From: Cryptomeria japonica
Lineage: Eukaryota > Streptophyta > Pinopsida > Cupressales > Cupressaceae
Assembly: GCF_030272615.1 (NCBI RefSeq)
Contig: NC_081405.1
Location: forward strand, 648,621,420-648,679,419
Length of the DNA stretch: 58,000 nt
Direction of reading: 5' to 3'
Position numbers and translations under genes: made by a program. Every line of letters begins with the position of its first letter. Position 1 is the first letter of the stretch. Of this stretch, positions 22,954 through 34,776 are shown one piece after another. The notes under the pieces are model-generated. The model did no database searches. It was not told the DNA's origin and was given only the letters and a program-made list of their open reading frames with translations.

Positions 22954-23755
22954 ATGTCATGAAATAGCCTCTTCCAATACTTTATCTTCCTAATCTATGG
23001 CTAGGAAGTCATCATGCTATATAGATGTACATAGGGCTTTTTGTGACCTCTGAATCTGAAATGGATTGGCATCATCACAATTATGTGCTCATAGGCCTAG
23101 ACCTATAGCAGTGTAACTCCGCATCCAAAACCATACCCAAAGAGGTATACAAACTGACAAATCTCATGATACAAGTGTGTCAAAATGCATGGTCCCTATG
23201 TGAATCTAGTCCTCTTTATCAATAGGATCTCCAATTCTCTACCCCACCCTATAGCCAATCCACATGTAGCCCTATTAGGACTTAGGAACCCACTTATCAC
23301 CCCTCCCACCACTGCATCCAAAGTATGTTCGCTGGTGTACATAACCTCCCATCTCAAGTTTCCTCACCTCAACTCTACCTTTGTGTCTCTAAAGACTCAT
23401 CGTAGTGCATCTGCATCCCCCTCTCTATCATACACAACTATCTCTCCATGTATGGGTACTCGTAGAATCCTGTAAACATCCTATAAAGTGATAGACATAT
23501 TTACAGTTGTCAAATGAAACATGCAAGTCTTGGAGTTCCATCTCTCTGTAAGAGAAGTCAACAGTCTTGTGTTTTCTTGAATCTCAAGCATATACAGGAT
23601 GTGTCAAAATCCTATACCCTCAATCGCTACATGATCACTTGTGGTCAAGTTTGTCCATAATCTTTGAGTCATCGATAATCTCCCTTGGCAGTTGATATGG
23701 GGAAAGTAATCTTGAAACTCATAAAATCAAATGTGTCAATCCTACTAGTACTCAT
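22954..23755 (-). pseudogene. Plant mobile domain (PMD) protein, N-terminal part
   Basis: Possible start ATG at 23755 (minus). Translation gives LTERWNSKTCMFHLTTVNM, then DVYRILRVPIHGEIVVYDRE, WEVMYTSEHTLDAVVGGVI, GFLSPNRATCGLAIGWGREL, GPCILTHLYHEICQFVYLFG and AYEHIIVMMPIHF. These blocks in this order are diagnostic of PMD (aminotransferase-like plant mobile domain, MAIN/MAIL1 and TE proteins). It carries several stops and at least one frameshift, and is cut by copia-2. The remaining C-terminus is at 14701-15160. The element it belonged to is probably the Ty3/gypsy relic next door. Confidence 0.8.
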
Positions 23756-24780
23756 CTGCATCACATACTGTTGCTTATCTTATTGTATCCCAGCCTAGTG
23801 GTACATATGTCTATCACATGGTGCTGCTCATGAGGTTCTATCCTAGTACTTATGTTTATCACATGGTACTACATCCTAGTGTATATGTTTATCACATTGT
23901 GCACTATATCCTATCTTTCTAAAGCACTCACCGAATTTTATCAATTTGTCAACTTATCCTATATTCATCTTAGCAAACTGATCTTCTTTAGGACACCTAT
24001 CAAGTGAGTCATCACAATAACTTATCCAATTGGTTATGCATGTCTATCACATAGTTGTCGATTCTAGCCTAGTTTTCAATTTGTCTTTCCTAGGGCTCTT
24101 GTTTGAGTGAATCATCTCAATACCTTATCCAATTGAGAGTGTAATTTCATCACAAAACTATCAACAATTTATGCCTTTTGAGACATAAATGTGATTTTGT
24201 TCAACACATATGCATTCTTTCAACATATATGTGCCTTCTCAACACAGACACGATGCTGCTCAACCTAAATGTGCCTCTATTATATATATGTGGTCCTTTG
24301 ACATAGACACACCTATAAGACAAAGACACATGCATTTGAACCACAGACATGATTACGATCATATATGCATGCATACCCAACTGAAACGCGCTTGCACGCC
24401 ATAGATGTGTGCATAATAGAGAAAGATACATTGAAATAGTTTTTCACTACTTCCATGTTTTTTTCCCTAACATTATAGCCTAATAAATGCAAAATTACTA
24501 ATCAAGGTTGATGTAATTACATCTCACCCATGTCCTCTAGTCGCTCAAACCATCAGACGTGATCAAATCAATGTACTCAATCTTCCGTCTCTCCTAGATT
24601 GTTGACTACTCTCTAAGCTCTATGAGTGCTCTACTCTTATCTGATCTCCTGAGCGCTATGAATGAAAATGAGGATGTTTTTCCCCATGGCTTGTATATAT
24701 ATCTTGTGTATCTCTAATCTATCATGCCATCCTCCTACTACTCATTGATCTTTTGAGTCTATTTTTCACCTGTGTAACCT
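23756..24780. other. Non-coding stretch with short degenerate tandem repeats
   Basis: No gene. 23790-23910 holds three copies of a 35-48 bp unit (CCTAGT...TATGTYTATCACATGGTGCT). 24180-24420 holds a wave of roughly 20-nt units alternating ACATATGTG-like and TTCTCAACA-like pieces. Confidence 0.6.
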
Positions 24781-24954
24781 TGTCACCCTATTCTTATCCC
24801 TTTCTAGCCTTTCTTTCTTATTGAGAGATTGTTTATGATCTTTTTCAAATTTTTCATCCAATCTCTTGAGGGGGCATATCATTCCCATCTTGGGGCACCC
24901 TTGTGTTAGTTTATCTTATCTTCTTTGAGCCAATGTGACAAGTTGCATTGCCTC

Positions 24955-25190
24955 AAAGAAGCGAAAAATGTAGACACCTAAAATTGTCCTAGCCTGATTA
25001 AATAATTTTTTTCTTTATTTAATTATTTTATTCTAAGCCTTCTATTAATTAAATAGATTTTTATTTAATTAATTAATTCACTTATCCTCTTCTAGCCTTT
25101 CCCTATTTAAATAATTTTTTTTATCTATTTAAATTATCCTTTCCCTCAATTAAATCAATATTTTATTCAGTAAAATGAATCCCATGTTGA
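24955..25190 (+). repeat. Gypsy-type LTR start, preceded by a purine tract
   Basis: A purine run (AAAGAAGCGAAAAA) is followed at 24969 by TGTAGACACCTAAAATTGTC and about 200 bp rich in ATTTAATTAATTAA. The same start occurs on the minus strand at 33273, and a weaker one at 29722. Purine tract then TG suggests a 3' LTR of a plus-strand Ty3/gypsy element. The GAGGGGGCATATC stretch at about 24868 fits its 3' end. The rest of the LTR is missing. An alternative is a long inverted repeat of a DNA element (see findings). Confidence 0.55.
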
Positions 25191-25570
25191 ACAATTTTGA
25201 CTTGTTTGAAATATGTCCCTTGCACTTTAACTGAGCCTACATAAGAAACAAAAAATTATTTGAGGTTCATAAATTTGAAAAAATGTTTGAAAATTCTAAA
25301 TGCATGCATAAAATCAATTAATTTAAAACACATGAATTAGTTCAAACCTGTGGGAAATGACATTCCATCACTCATTTCATCATTTGTTAACTTCTTTCTC
25401 TCTTATGTACAATACAATAAATAATAACTAACACCTTCTACATTTCTAACCTCTGCTATGGCTACAAAAATATCTCTTGCACAAGAAATTTACATATAAT
25501 ATTAAAACGTATAAATCAAATGTACTTGTTAAAAATTTATAACATTTTAAAGATATATAAAGTTATATAG
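25191..25570. other. AT-rich sequence, no gene
   Basis: No ORF. It lies just downstream (minus strand) of a GT splice-donor-like end of copy A, so it may be the last intron of that gene; the terminal exon is not found. Confidence 0.4.
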
Positions 25571-28061
25571 TCAAGTGCATGTACCTTTTTTAATCAATCT
25601 TGGAATGTGGTCATAATCGCTAGAAATCAAAGGAATTTCTTCATAGATTTTGTCCTCATATTCATCATATGTGTCAGTAACAACTAGTGGCACCAAATTA
25701 AATTCATTGACATATCCAAGCTCTTGGTTGTTGCAATTATCATAGTTTTCCAAAATGCAAGCACAACAAAAGCATGAGTAATCCCTAGTGTACAATGTCC
25801 ATGGGTGATTATTTGTACTCATGGCACAATGCAAAGATCTTAGCTTCTCCACCCTCTTGCATCCATGCCTTATTCTTCTATCCATACCTAAAAAATTGTG
25901 TATACATGTGTGCTAAAAAAATGAACTAAACACATTTAATTTAATACTTAAATTCATTTTATTTATATTATGATTAACCTTAAGCACGCAAAAAAGTTTG
26001 AAAAGATTGTGTACTTGATATCTCCCAAAACACTCTATATAGAATGGGCATGTTTGTTCCCAATTATGAACCACTATCATTTGGTTGCCGAAAGTGTTTC
26101 TTACACCATTCAACAACATCATGTGCATCATCTCTATGATATCCTATATAATTTATTTGATGCTTTCTTAGAGCATGTTTGATGCAAGCTCTTGCAGGTC
26201 ATCATGCTCACCCTTTCCATGTCCACTCTCAAAGAAACTTCAAACATGTGGTATTTTGTCATTTAGATGATATCTACATAGTGCATAAAATGGCCTTGAT
26301 GATTTTAATTGTGACGCACATCCATTAGACCAAAACAAATGCTTATCTATTTTTATGCCTCTATTTGCCAAATATTCAAAAAAATTATTAAGGCAATGTT
26401 CTAAAAAATGTGTGTCATGATCCTTATCATCACTAATATAGAAGTGGTATTCCTTCATAATGACATGTTCTTCAAATGTGTTGTCCATGCCGTACAAATT
26501 GAATTGTGCATGTCAATAACACACATGCACCATAATAGCGATCTACTTTAAAAAGTAATACTCTGATTGAACCTCTTTTTTATGTACAAAAGAGTATTTT
26601 TTTGTGAAGTCCACTATTGATAAAATAGTTCTAGGTGGGAAAGAGTCTCTTAATGTTTCAAATTGTTGTTCTTGGCACTTGGAAAAAAAACCATGGCGTA
26701 TGTATGGTTGAATAAAATTACAAAAGTTTTCCATAAATGTTCCAATAGGTACCTCCTCTTCTACATAATCTAAACTTGCGGATTCTTACCAAATTTTGTT
26801 TCAAAGTTTTTGTACTTGTAACTCTTGCAATTTACCATCTTCGTCATGCCAGTACCTTCATTTTACAAAGGCAATTTAGCCAACTCTCCACATATTTCAT
26901 AAATTCCTTTTATACAATATATTTGACCAATTACATTATCATCTGATTTATCACATAAGATGGATTTTATTAATTGACTTGTTCATTTAGGGGGATCATT
27001 TTCATAACCATCACTATCTTCTCTAATCTTTTGAAATAATTGATAGTAGAGATGAAATTCAATATGATAATGACAACAAAAAGTTTCAAAGACTTTGTTT
27101 ACCTTAACATAATACAGCCTTAACCTTTCAAACTTTGTTTGTACAATATTTATATGAGGGCTTGAATTAGTAAACATCACACATATTTCATGTTTTGTTG
27201 TGTCTAACCAATGTTTTACATGGAGATCATAACAATCAAGCCCAATCCTACGTTTGATAACATCTCTACTATTTGATGAACGAAAATTACTATCATTCTA
27301 GAAACTTGACACCAAGTTCCTAACAATATCTTCAATCCTATTAGAATGGAGAGCTCTACACATAACTGCCCAATTCCCTTCCGAGGTAGTATCATCCAAA
27401 GTCTTTCTCCTTTTCACATATTTTTATATTGTCCTTCTATTAAAACCAAACTGAAATGATATTTAAGAGATTTGAATTTTTTGGGCATTTTTCATTTAGT
27501 AAGGATGTCAACATCACTCTTCATGGTATGGTCTTATCTGTTGATCAATAATTTTTCCCAATGTTCACCAAGACTTTATTAACATTTTCAACAATAGCTT
27601 TTTGTAGATGAGAATTTTTCCCAATGTTCACCAAGCCTTTCTTAACATTTTCAACAATAGCTTTTTATAGATGAGAATTTTTTCTTTTTTATTTGTTGTA
27701 TCTATACCCAAAAATTCTAATGCATCTATTAATTCATTATAAGTACAATTGATAACAATTGGGCTTTCTCTAATGTATCAAGATTATGGAAATGATAAAT
27801 TATTTCTTTTTCACTTTTATTCATTGACCTCCTCTAAGTATGTCTAGGTTGTTCACTGAGATGTTTCAATTCATCCACATCCATTTCAAGTAAATGATCT
27901 AAATTTTTATAAGAAATATTTCTCATCACTTTTTTAGCTAGATCCACAATATGCTCATCCACATCGGTAGAAGGTAATGATACTACCCCCTCTCCAACTT
28001 CCATTGATTCAACTTGGGCCTCCTCCTTATGTTCTTGATTCACTATGTGTTCTTCAGCCAT
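25571..28061 (-). pseudogene. Transposase-like protein, unassigned family, copy A (decayed)
   Basis: Minus strand, starting at ATG 28061 (MAEEHIVNQEHKEE). Order: acidic N-terminus; helix-turn-helix-like part near 27480-27400 (FGFNRRTI, KYVKRRK); a conserved block FETFCCHYHIEFHLYYQLF (about 27090-27035); FPPRTILSIVDFTKKY (26635-26585; candidate catalytic Asp); MKEYHFYISDDKDHD; LFWSNGCASQLKSSRPFYAL (26330-26270); and SGHGKGEHDD (about 26225-26195). The C-terminal part has PLVVTDTYDEYEDK and ends KKG at a GT donor-like site (25580). The D, D/N and GHGKGEHD blocks suggest an RNase H-like DDE/D nuclease. It is homologous end to end with copy B but has at least three frameshifts and a 63-bp internal duplication. 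I cannot name the superfamily. Confidence 0.7.
27549..27675. repeat. 63-bp tandem duplication inside copy A
   Basis: Two near-identical 63-bp units. On the minus strand each reads NSHLQKAIVENV(K/N)K(G/V)LVNIGK, so the frame is kept (63 = 3 x 21). Confidence 0.85.
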
Positions 28062-28139
28062 GTTTACCTCAACTCCTACTTGAGAACTTCCTTGTTGTTC
28101 AGACCATTCAGCACAGAAAAGATGAATATATTTTAAGAG

Positions 28140-28293
28140 AAATATATCGAGAGAGAGAGAGAGACTAAATTAAAACAATAGTATTTAAAATTCACCTTAA
28201 TTCAAAAATTTTGCTAATCTAGAGAGAGGTCAAGTTTTAAAAGAGATCCTAAAAAGAGAGGTCCTATTTAGAGATAATTTTAAGGAGAGAGAG

Positions 28294-28337
<44 letters not shown>

Positions 28338-28863
28338 AATGTTTTTTAAATGCACCAATTCAAAAAAAAATCTATTTCTAGAAAGAGGTCTTAAAAAGAC
28401 AAGGGGAGAGAGAGATAGATTGAGAGAGAGAGAGAGAGAGAGAGAGATCATATAAATTAAAGACAAGTTTAAGGGGATCGAGAGAGGGAGATCTAGAGAC
28501 TACTTATTAAAAAAATAAAAAAATTAAATGCACCGACTTTTCAAATATTTTCTAATTGAGAGAGAGAGAGAGTAGAAATCAAAACAACATTATTTTAAAT
28601 GCACCAATTTTTTAAATATTTACTAATCTTCCTAAAAGGACTTAAGTAGAGGGAGAAAGAGAGAGATTTTGTGAAAGAGAAGTTAAATTAAAGCACGATT
28701 ATAATGCACCAATTCCAAGTATAATTTGGTAACCTAGAGAGAGGTCCTAAAAAGAGATCCTAAAAGAGAGGTCATAAAAATACTTAAGGAGAGAGAGACA
28801 AAAACAGAGACAAAGAGAGTCCTAAAAAGAGGTTCCAAAAAAGAGAGTTCATAAAAAGAACTA

Positions 28864-28923
<60 letters not shown>

Positions 28924-29071
28924 CCTAAGAATACCTAAGGGGAGATAGGGGAGTCCTAAAAAGAAATAAGAGAGATAAAGAGTGAGAGAGAGAAGTTAAA
29001 TTAAAACTAGATTATTTTTAAGGCACCAAAATTTCAAATATAATAAAAAGAGGTCCTAAGTAGACTTAAGG

Positions 29072-29154
<83 letters not shown>

Positions 29155-29350
29155 TTAAAGGAGAGGTCATAAATAGACTCAAGGAGAGAGAGTGAGAGAG
29201 AGGGCCCTAAAATCAGATCCTAAAAAGACTTAAGGGGGCTTGGAGAGAGAGACTAAATTAAAACAAGATTATTTATAATCCAACCATTTCAAAATGTTTG
29301 TTACTTTAGATAAAGGTCCTAATTTAAAGATGTCCTAGAAAAAGGGAGGT

Positions 29351-29442
<92 letters not shown>

Positions 29443-29480
29443 TTATAAAGAAGACTTAAGTAGAGAGAGATGGGTTCTAA
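28140..29480. repeat. Composite (GA)n satellite upstream of copy A
   Basis: GA runs alternate with a degenerate block of about 100-150 bp: AAATTAAAACAAGATTATTT, ATGCACCAATTTCAAA, AGAGAGGTCCTAAAAAGA and TTAAGGGGAGAG. At least eight copies are seen. Longest pure GA runs are near 28867-28920, 29079-29150 and 29355-29437. Translations of this region are artefacts. Confidence 0.85.
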
Positions 29481-29574
29481 GAAGATTTAAGTAGAGCATG
29501 ATAGACTAATTTCAAATTAGATTGTTTTTAATGCATCTATTCAAAATGTTTGATAATTTAAAAGAGGAAAAACA

Positions 29575-29722
29575 CACTTTTATTTAATCAAATTAAGATA
29601 ATTTTGAAACAATTAAGATTAAATTAATTTAATCAAATAAAAATATAATTTAAAATAATCCAAATAAAATTATTAAATAAAAATTATTTATTTAATCAAA
29701 TAAGCACAATTTTAGGTACATA
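29575..29722 (-). repeat. Third, degenerate copy of the TGTAGACACC-type end
   Basis: Reading the minus strand from 29722: TATGTACCTAAAATTGTGC, then ATTTAATAAATAATTTTTATT-like sequence, like the ends at 24969 and 33273. Confidence 0.4.
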
Positions 29723-30039
29723 ATACATGTAGAATTAAAGAGAAATTAAGTAAAGATAAATGCATGCATAATATCTTTGCATTCTTGATATCTTTGTTCT
29801 GTGTCGGTTGAATACTTAATTAATTTCTTATTTGCCCTTGTTTGCTTATTCTCCATGTCCTTCCTTTAAAATTATCACCCTTCAAATGAACTTCAAATGC
29901 CTTCTTTCATAAAAAATGTGAACTACTTTGTTATTTCATGTTTTAAAAATGAAATAAAATATCAATATTTATATGAAATCATTAATTGCAAAAGAAAAAT
30001 TATGTTGGCCCATGTTGGTACGAATATTAGCAGTTAAAA

Positions 30040-31375
30040 AAAGTCATGTTTGTATGAACATGTCTATTACATTATTGTTTGTGCCACACATGTTCATACA
30101 AACATGTGTTCGAATGACCCATATGAGGTTTGTTCAAACCCCCTTCACTCGAAGGAGTGTTCATTCGAACCTCCTTCCTATGCATGTTTCCCCCAAACTC
30201 TTCAGCATTCTATGAAATTTTGACCTTCAAACCTCTAGTTGAAGGCTCAAATGGAACAATCTTGACAACCCAAAATATAAAATGCTAGTCCTTGAAGCAA
30301 GCTTTCGAAAAACTATAATTTTATTACATATTGAGTTTATTATGATCTTGTATTTCAAATTTTACCAAATATAGGTTTTTCACCGAACATGAACTTCTTC
30401 GATCAACACATTGAAAAAAATAGTAAATTAATTCAAAAAAATTCTAAAAAATATTTATCCCCTAGGTATTGATGTCTTCTTTCTAACCAAAAAAAAATTG
30501 AATTTCAATATATAGAACAAGTTATGTGTTCAAATGTACACATATGTCAAAATTATAATTAGTTAGACTTCAAAACTTAATAAAATAAAAAATATCCAAG
30601 GGTTGATTCACAATAGTGGTTCCCACTTTTATCCATGAAGGAAAATCACGGGCGTGGGAATTTGTTTTTTAGGGTGGGTCAATATGAACTAGTGGCATTC
30701 GCTTGAACTACTCGAGGGGGTTCAAATGAATCCAAACCCAAAATTGGGTTCGTTCGAACTTAATAAAATATTTTATCTTAAGGGGTTCGCTCGAACCCCC
30801 CCTTCAAGTGAACCCATATTTAAACACTTTTTTACAATTTTGTGATTGTTTGTGCCTTCCATGTTCATACAAACATGGGTTCAAATGAACTGGGAGGGGT
30901 TCGTTCGAACCCCCTTTGCTCGAAGGGGTGTTCATTTGAACCTGCTTTCTAGGCATCTCTCCCACAATCTCTTCAGAATTATGATAAATTTTGGCCTTAA
31001 AACCTTTGGTTCAAGGCTCAAATGAAAAGATCTTGACAACCCAAAAATATAGGATGGTAGTGCTTGAAGCAACCTTTCCAATGACTATGATTTTATTACA
31101 TTGTGAATTTATTATGATCTTGTTTTTTAAATTTTATGAAATATTATTTTTATAGTGAACATGAACTTCTTTGTTCAATGCATTGGGAAAAATAGTAAAC
31201 TAATTCAAAGAAATTATGAAAAATATCTATGCCCTAGGTATTGATGTCTTCTTTCTAAAAAAATTGAATTTCAATATATATAGAACAAGCTATGTCTTTA
31301 AATGTACACCTATGTCTAAATTATATATAGTTAGACCTCAAAACTTAATAAAATGAAAAATATTCAACTTATCAC
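30040..31375. repeat. Tandem duplication, offset about 771 bp, rich in TTCGAA palindromes
   Basis: Unit 1 about 30060-30610 and unit 2 about 30835-31375. Anchors: ATTGTTTGTGCC at 30074 and 30845, then CATGTTCATACAAACATG, CTTGACAACCCAAAATATA and CCTAGGTATTGATGTCTTCT in both. The start of each unit and the spacer carry many imperfect palindromes such as GTTCGTTCGAAC and GTTCATTCGAAC. No coding support. Confidence 0.85.
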
Positions 31376-31382
31376 TATCAAA

Positions 31383-32090
31383 CCAACTCCATGCCCTGAA
31401 TATTGATGTTACAAACCAAAATTTGAAATAATTAAGTTTTTATCATTTATAGAAAAAAAGTTATGTGTTTCGGGAGGCACGTCACACTTAAAAAATGTTG
31501 TTTGCTATAAAAATCTACTTTTCGAGGGAGATGGAAAAATAAAAAATATATTTAGAATATGCAAACAAGATGTTACAAATCACTAATTTACATCATCTTC
31601 AAATTCTTAATGGTTTAAAAGTTATAGGTGCCAGAAAGTGAAGATTATTTTTAAAATGTTCATCTCAATGTCAAAGTTGGCAAAAAAGTGGGAACCATTA
31701 TTGTGAGTTCACCCTCAAAAAATCATTATGTAACCAATTGTGTGCACTAGTTATTGATATTACAAACCAAAATATGAAATAATTGAGTTTTTATCATTTA
31801 TTAAAAAAAAGTTATGAATTTCGGAATGCACCTCACTCTTAAAAAATGTTTTCTGTTAAAAACTACTTTTCAAATGAGATGAAAAAATGAATACAATTTT
31901 TTTCAAAAAAAATTGAAAAAAATATATTTACAATCTAGAGACAAGATGTTACAAATCACTATTTTACATCATCTCCATATCCTTAATAGTTTAAAAGTTA
32001 TAGGTGTTGAAAAGTGAAGGTTTTTTTCAAAATGTTCATCTAAGTGTCAAAGTTGGCCAAAAAATGTAACCCATTATTGTTAGTTCACCC
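31383..32090. repeat. Tandem duplication, unit about 355 bp
   Basis: Unit 1 about 31383-31735 and unit 2 about 31736-32090, sharing ACAAACCAAAAT(T/A)TGAAATAATT, ACAAGATGTTACAAATCACT, GTTTAAAAGTTATAGGTG and AATGTTCATCT(C/A)A(A/G)TGTCAAAG. Confidence 0.85.
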
Positions 32091-32299
32091 CAAGTACTCT
32101 AGAAACACTCCCTCCTCTGTAGAACAAATAACCAACCAAATGTCTGGACATGAGACACCTTTCCTCCAAATATCCACATCTCCTCTAAGTGTGTCTAATG
32201 TCTCCTCAAGTGCTCGACAAATCACCAAGCAAATTTGAATACACTAAGTGCACCCACAAGAAAACTTGTCCCCCCTTACTCTTTGAAGGGAAAAATAAT

Positions 32300-33273
32300 A
32301 CATCTATTACAATAAAAGGGTTTAATACATCTATAATGATCATGCTCTAATGAGAACCTTTTGACAAAAAATATCCCAATTTGTAGGCCCTTATACCTCC
32401 CGAATAAATTCAAATAATTGCTCTCCTACCAAAAACCCTAATTACTAAAAATTTGTAAATACTATTGTAAATGGGGGAAAATGTATGAGATCTTATGGAA
32501 TTAATATGTTGATTTAACCCAACATTCTCAATAGACTACTTGCAAAATGTACGCAATGCAAACCAAAATCTAAACTAAAACACACATGCATGCCATAAAA
32601 TATACTCCATTGCACTTCTATTAGCCAAGATCTTGTTTTAAAAAATTATGCTCTCAGAAGCACACACACAAGAAGCTATGGTGAATGAAGATTTGAAATA
32701 TGATGGATGCAAAATAAGAATGCTAGATTGCAAAAGTACGCTCCAATGCTAGATTTCCATATTTCTAAATTACTTATTAGGCACATTAAGATTTGGATTG
32801 AAAGGGTGAGAGAATCCTTTTATATAAAGAAGACCTTAGAAAGTGGAGGGATAAGATTAAGGGGTGGAAATATAAATGGTTGGCTAGGATCAAAGGGTGG
32901 GTAAAGGAAATAATAAAATAATAAGAGGGTAGTTAGGGAAAATAATACAAATTTGAAGGGGGTAGGTAGAGGAAAATTAAGAGATAAATGACATGTGTAA
33001 TAGAGTTAAAAAGCTAATGAATTAATTAAATAAATTAAGATTTATTTTATTAATAGAGGAAGTGGGACCAATTAAATAAATTAAATATTTATTTAATTTA
33101 GAGAAAGATAATTTAAATAAATAAAAATATTTACATAAATAGGGAAAGGGCTAGAAAATGATAAATGAATTAATTAAATAGATTTTTATTTAATTATTAG
33201 AAGACTCAAGATTAAATAATTAAATAAATTAAAATATTTAATTAATTAATCTGGACAATTTTAGGTGTCTACA
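32300..33273 (-). repeat. Gypsy-type LTR, minus orientation (3' limit uncertain)
   Basis: Reading the minus strand from 33273: TGTAGACACCTAAAATTGTC, about 250 bp of AATTAATTAAAT-rich DNA, a C-rich part, a TATA-like TTTATATAAAAGG (about 32816-32828) and a transcribed-looking tail. The style is the same as the LTR at 56393-57745, which has a primer site. No primer site or pol was found beside this one, so it may be a solo or truncated LTR. Confidence 0.5.
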
Positions 33274-34127
33274 ACTACAAATAAGTCTCTTTCAAATACA
33301 CCCTAATAGTAACATTATACCTCCAAAATACTAGTCAACTTTAACATGAACTACACTTCCTAAGGCACAACTGAAACAAACTTCAGTATGAGATTGTGAA
33401 CTTATACATGTTGCACTTTTGTTATCAGATATGGACTTGGTGAATATTTAATGCTCAAAATTTATGCCTTCATTTTAGCTCTTGAATGATTGGTGAAAAT
33501 CATTAACAAAATATTCAATGATAGGCTATATGGGTACATACCACACCTAATATATCTTCTCCTTATTAATTATTGTTTCCAATTATACCATGATTAAATT
33601 GATGGAGATTGAATACTTTTCTCCCTTCACAAACCCATCAATGATTTTTTAGTGGGCATGTATCTTCTCTCATTCAAATACCACTACACGACCTCCATAT
33701 GCCTTATGCCCTCATCATCATGCACTTGTTAAATCTATAAAATGACCTACAATACACTTCTTCCAAGAATGAAGTATCAACAAATTAAAAACATAATACT
33801 CAATTTATGTTTAGAATTGATCTCCTTAAATAGAGGCTTCAATCTTAGTGCATTTTCATTGTGATAAAAAATAATATTCTCCTCTTGTCTTGGATTAGTA
33901 ATGTAGCGGCTATGTCAACCTTGACAAACATACATTTCTTCAATCTCTTGATAGCAGGTGCAGAATTCCATTACAAGTACATGGGCGGTTCTTTCAACTA
34001 TAATCGCACCTACCAAAATGAACCTGACACCTTTACTCTCTAGTCATTCCTTATGCAACTATTAATTTGACACAACCTTGTCTATAGCAAATTCATAACA
34101 AGAAACATAGGGAAAGGATAATTACAA
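33274..34127. other. Unassigned sequence
   Basis: No supported gene. It would be the internal side of the minus-strand primer site at 34128-34139, but no Gag motif can be read. Confidence 0.4.
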
Positions 34128-34139
34128 GCTTTGATACCA
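34128..34139 (-). promoter_or_regulatory. Possible copia primer binding site, minus strand
   Basis: The minus strand reads TGGTATCAAAGC, one mismatch from TGGTATCAGAGC. A CA dinucleotide stands just upstream at 34143-34142, as at an LTR end. No matching LTR pair was found, so this is a weak remnant. Confidence 0.35.
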
Positions 34140-34320
34140 TATGAAGAGAAAACTACTAATAAACTAAACCATCTTTGCAAATAAATAAAACACAGAAATT
34201 AACATTGAATGGGTTCGATTTATACATCTTATATTAATTGCATTGGCTATATAGGGTATGTGCACAAAGATAGTGGTTAGAAAAGTGGACACCACCCAAA
34301 AAAAACATGGAAAAACAAGC

Positions 34321-34500
34321 AGTGCGTACGCAGTTCTAAAATTTGAATTCACCGAGTGTGCGCTTAGGTTTGTTTTTCTCGAACCTACAGAAGGTAGCGC
34401 GTATGCGCTACTTTTATGAAAATGAGTGCGTACACGCTACACCTAGGAAAATGAGTGCATACGCACTACTTATAGGAAAATGAGCATGTACGCGCTAATA
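34321..34500. repeat. Left subterminal palindromic repeats of the large element
   Basis: TGCGTACGCA (34323-34332) and then four imperfect palindromes: GTAGCGCGTATGCGCTAC (34394-34411), AGTGCGTACACGCTAC (34425-34440), AGTGCATACGCACT (34454-34467) and AGCATGTACGCGCT (34483-34496). The last four are spaced 28-30 bp centre to centre and separated by RGGAAAATGAG-like linkers. The reverse complement of 54665-54775 matches this pattern. Confidence 0.75.
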
Positions 34501-34776
34501 ATCCAAAGATAACCACGTACCGGTGCCTGTCAAAAAAAGTTTTTTAAAAAAAACTGGGTCTTATTTTCCTATGAATAGCACATTTTTACTTTGTTTTTTC
34601 TTCATTTTCTCTCATAAACCATGAACTGGGTGCTATATTTCTCCTCCAGACTATGGATCAAGCTTAGTTTTTGTTTATTTTTGTCTTTCTTTCTTGTTTG
34701 TTCAATTTCTTTTACATTTTGAATTTAATTTCATTAATTTTTATTAGTTTTTTCCATTTTTTGTTTCAAAAACTAG

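Noticed and set aside
33861-34043. 60-codon ORF
   Set aside because: No motif and no support from neighbours.
34671-34776. Hydrophobic N-terminal segment as a signal peptide or membrane anchor of gene C
   Set aside because: The T-rich stretch ends in a good acceptor (AG at 34776) and reads better as an intron.
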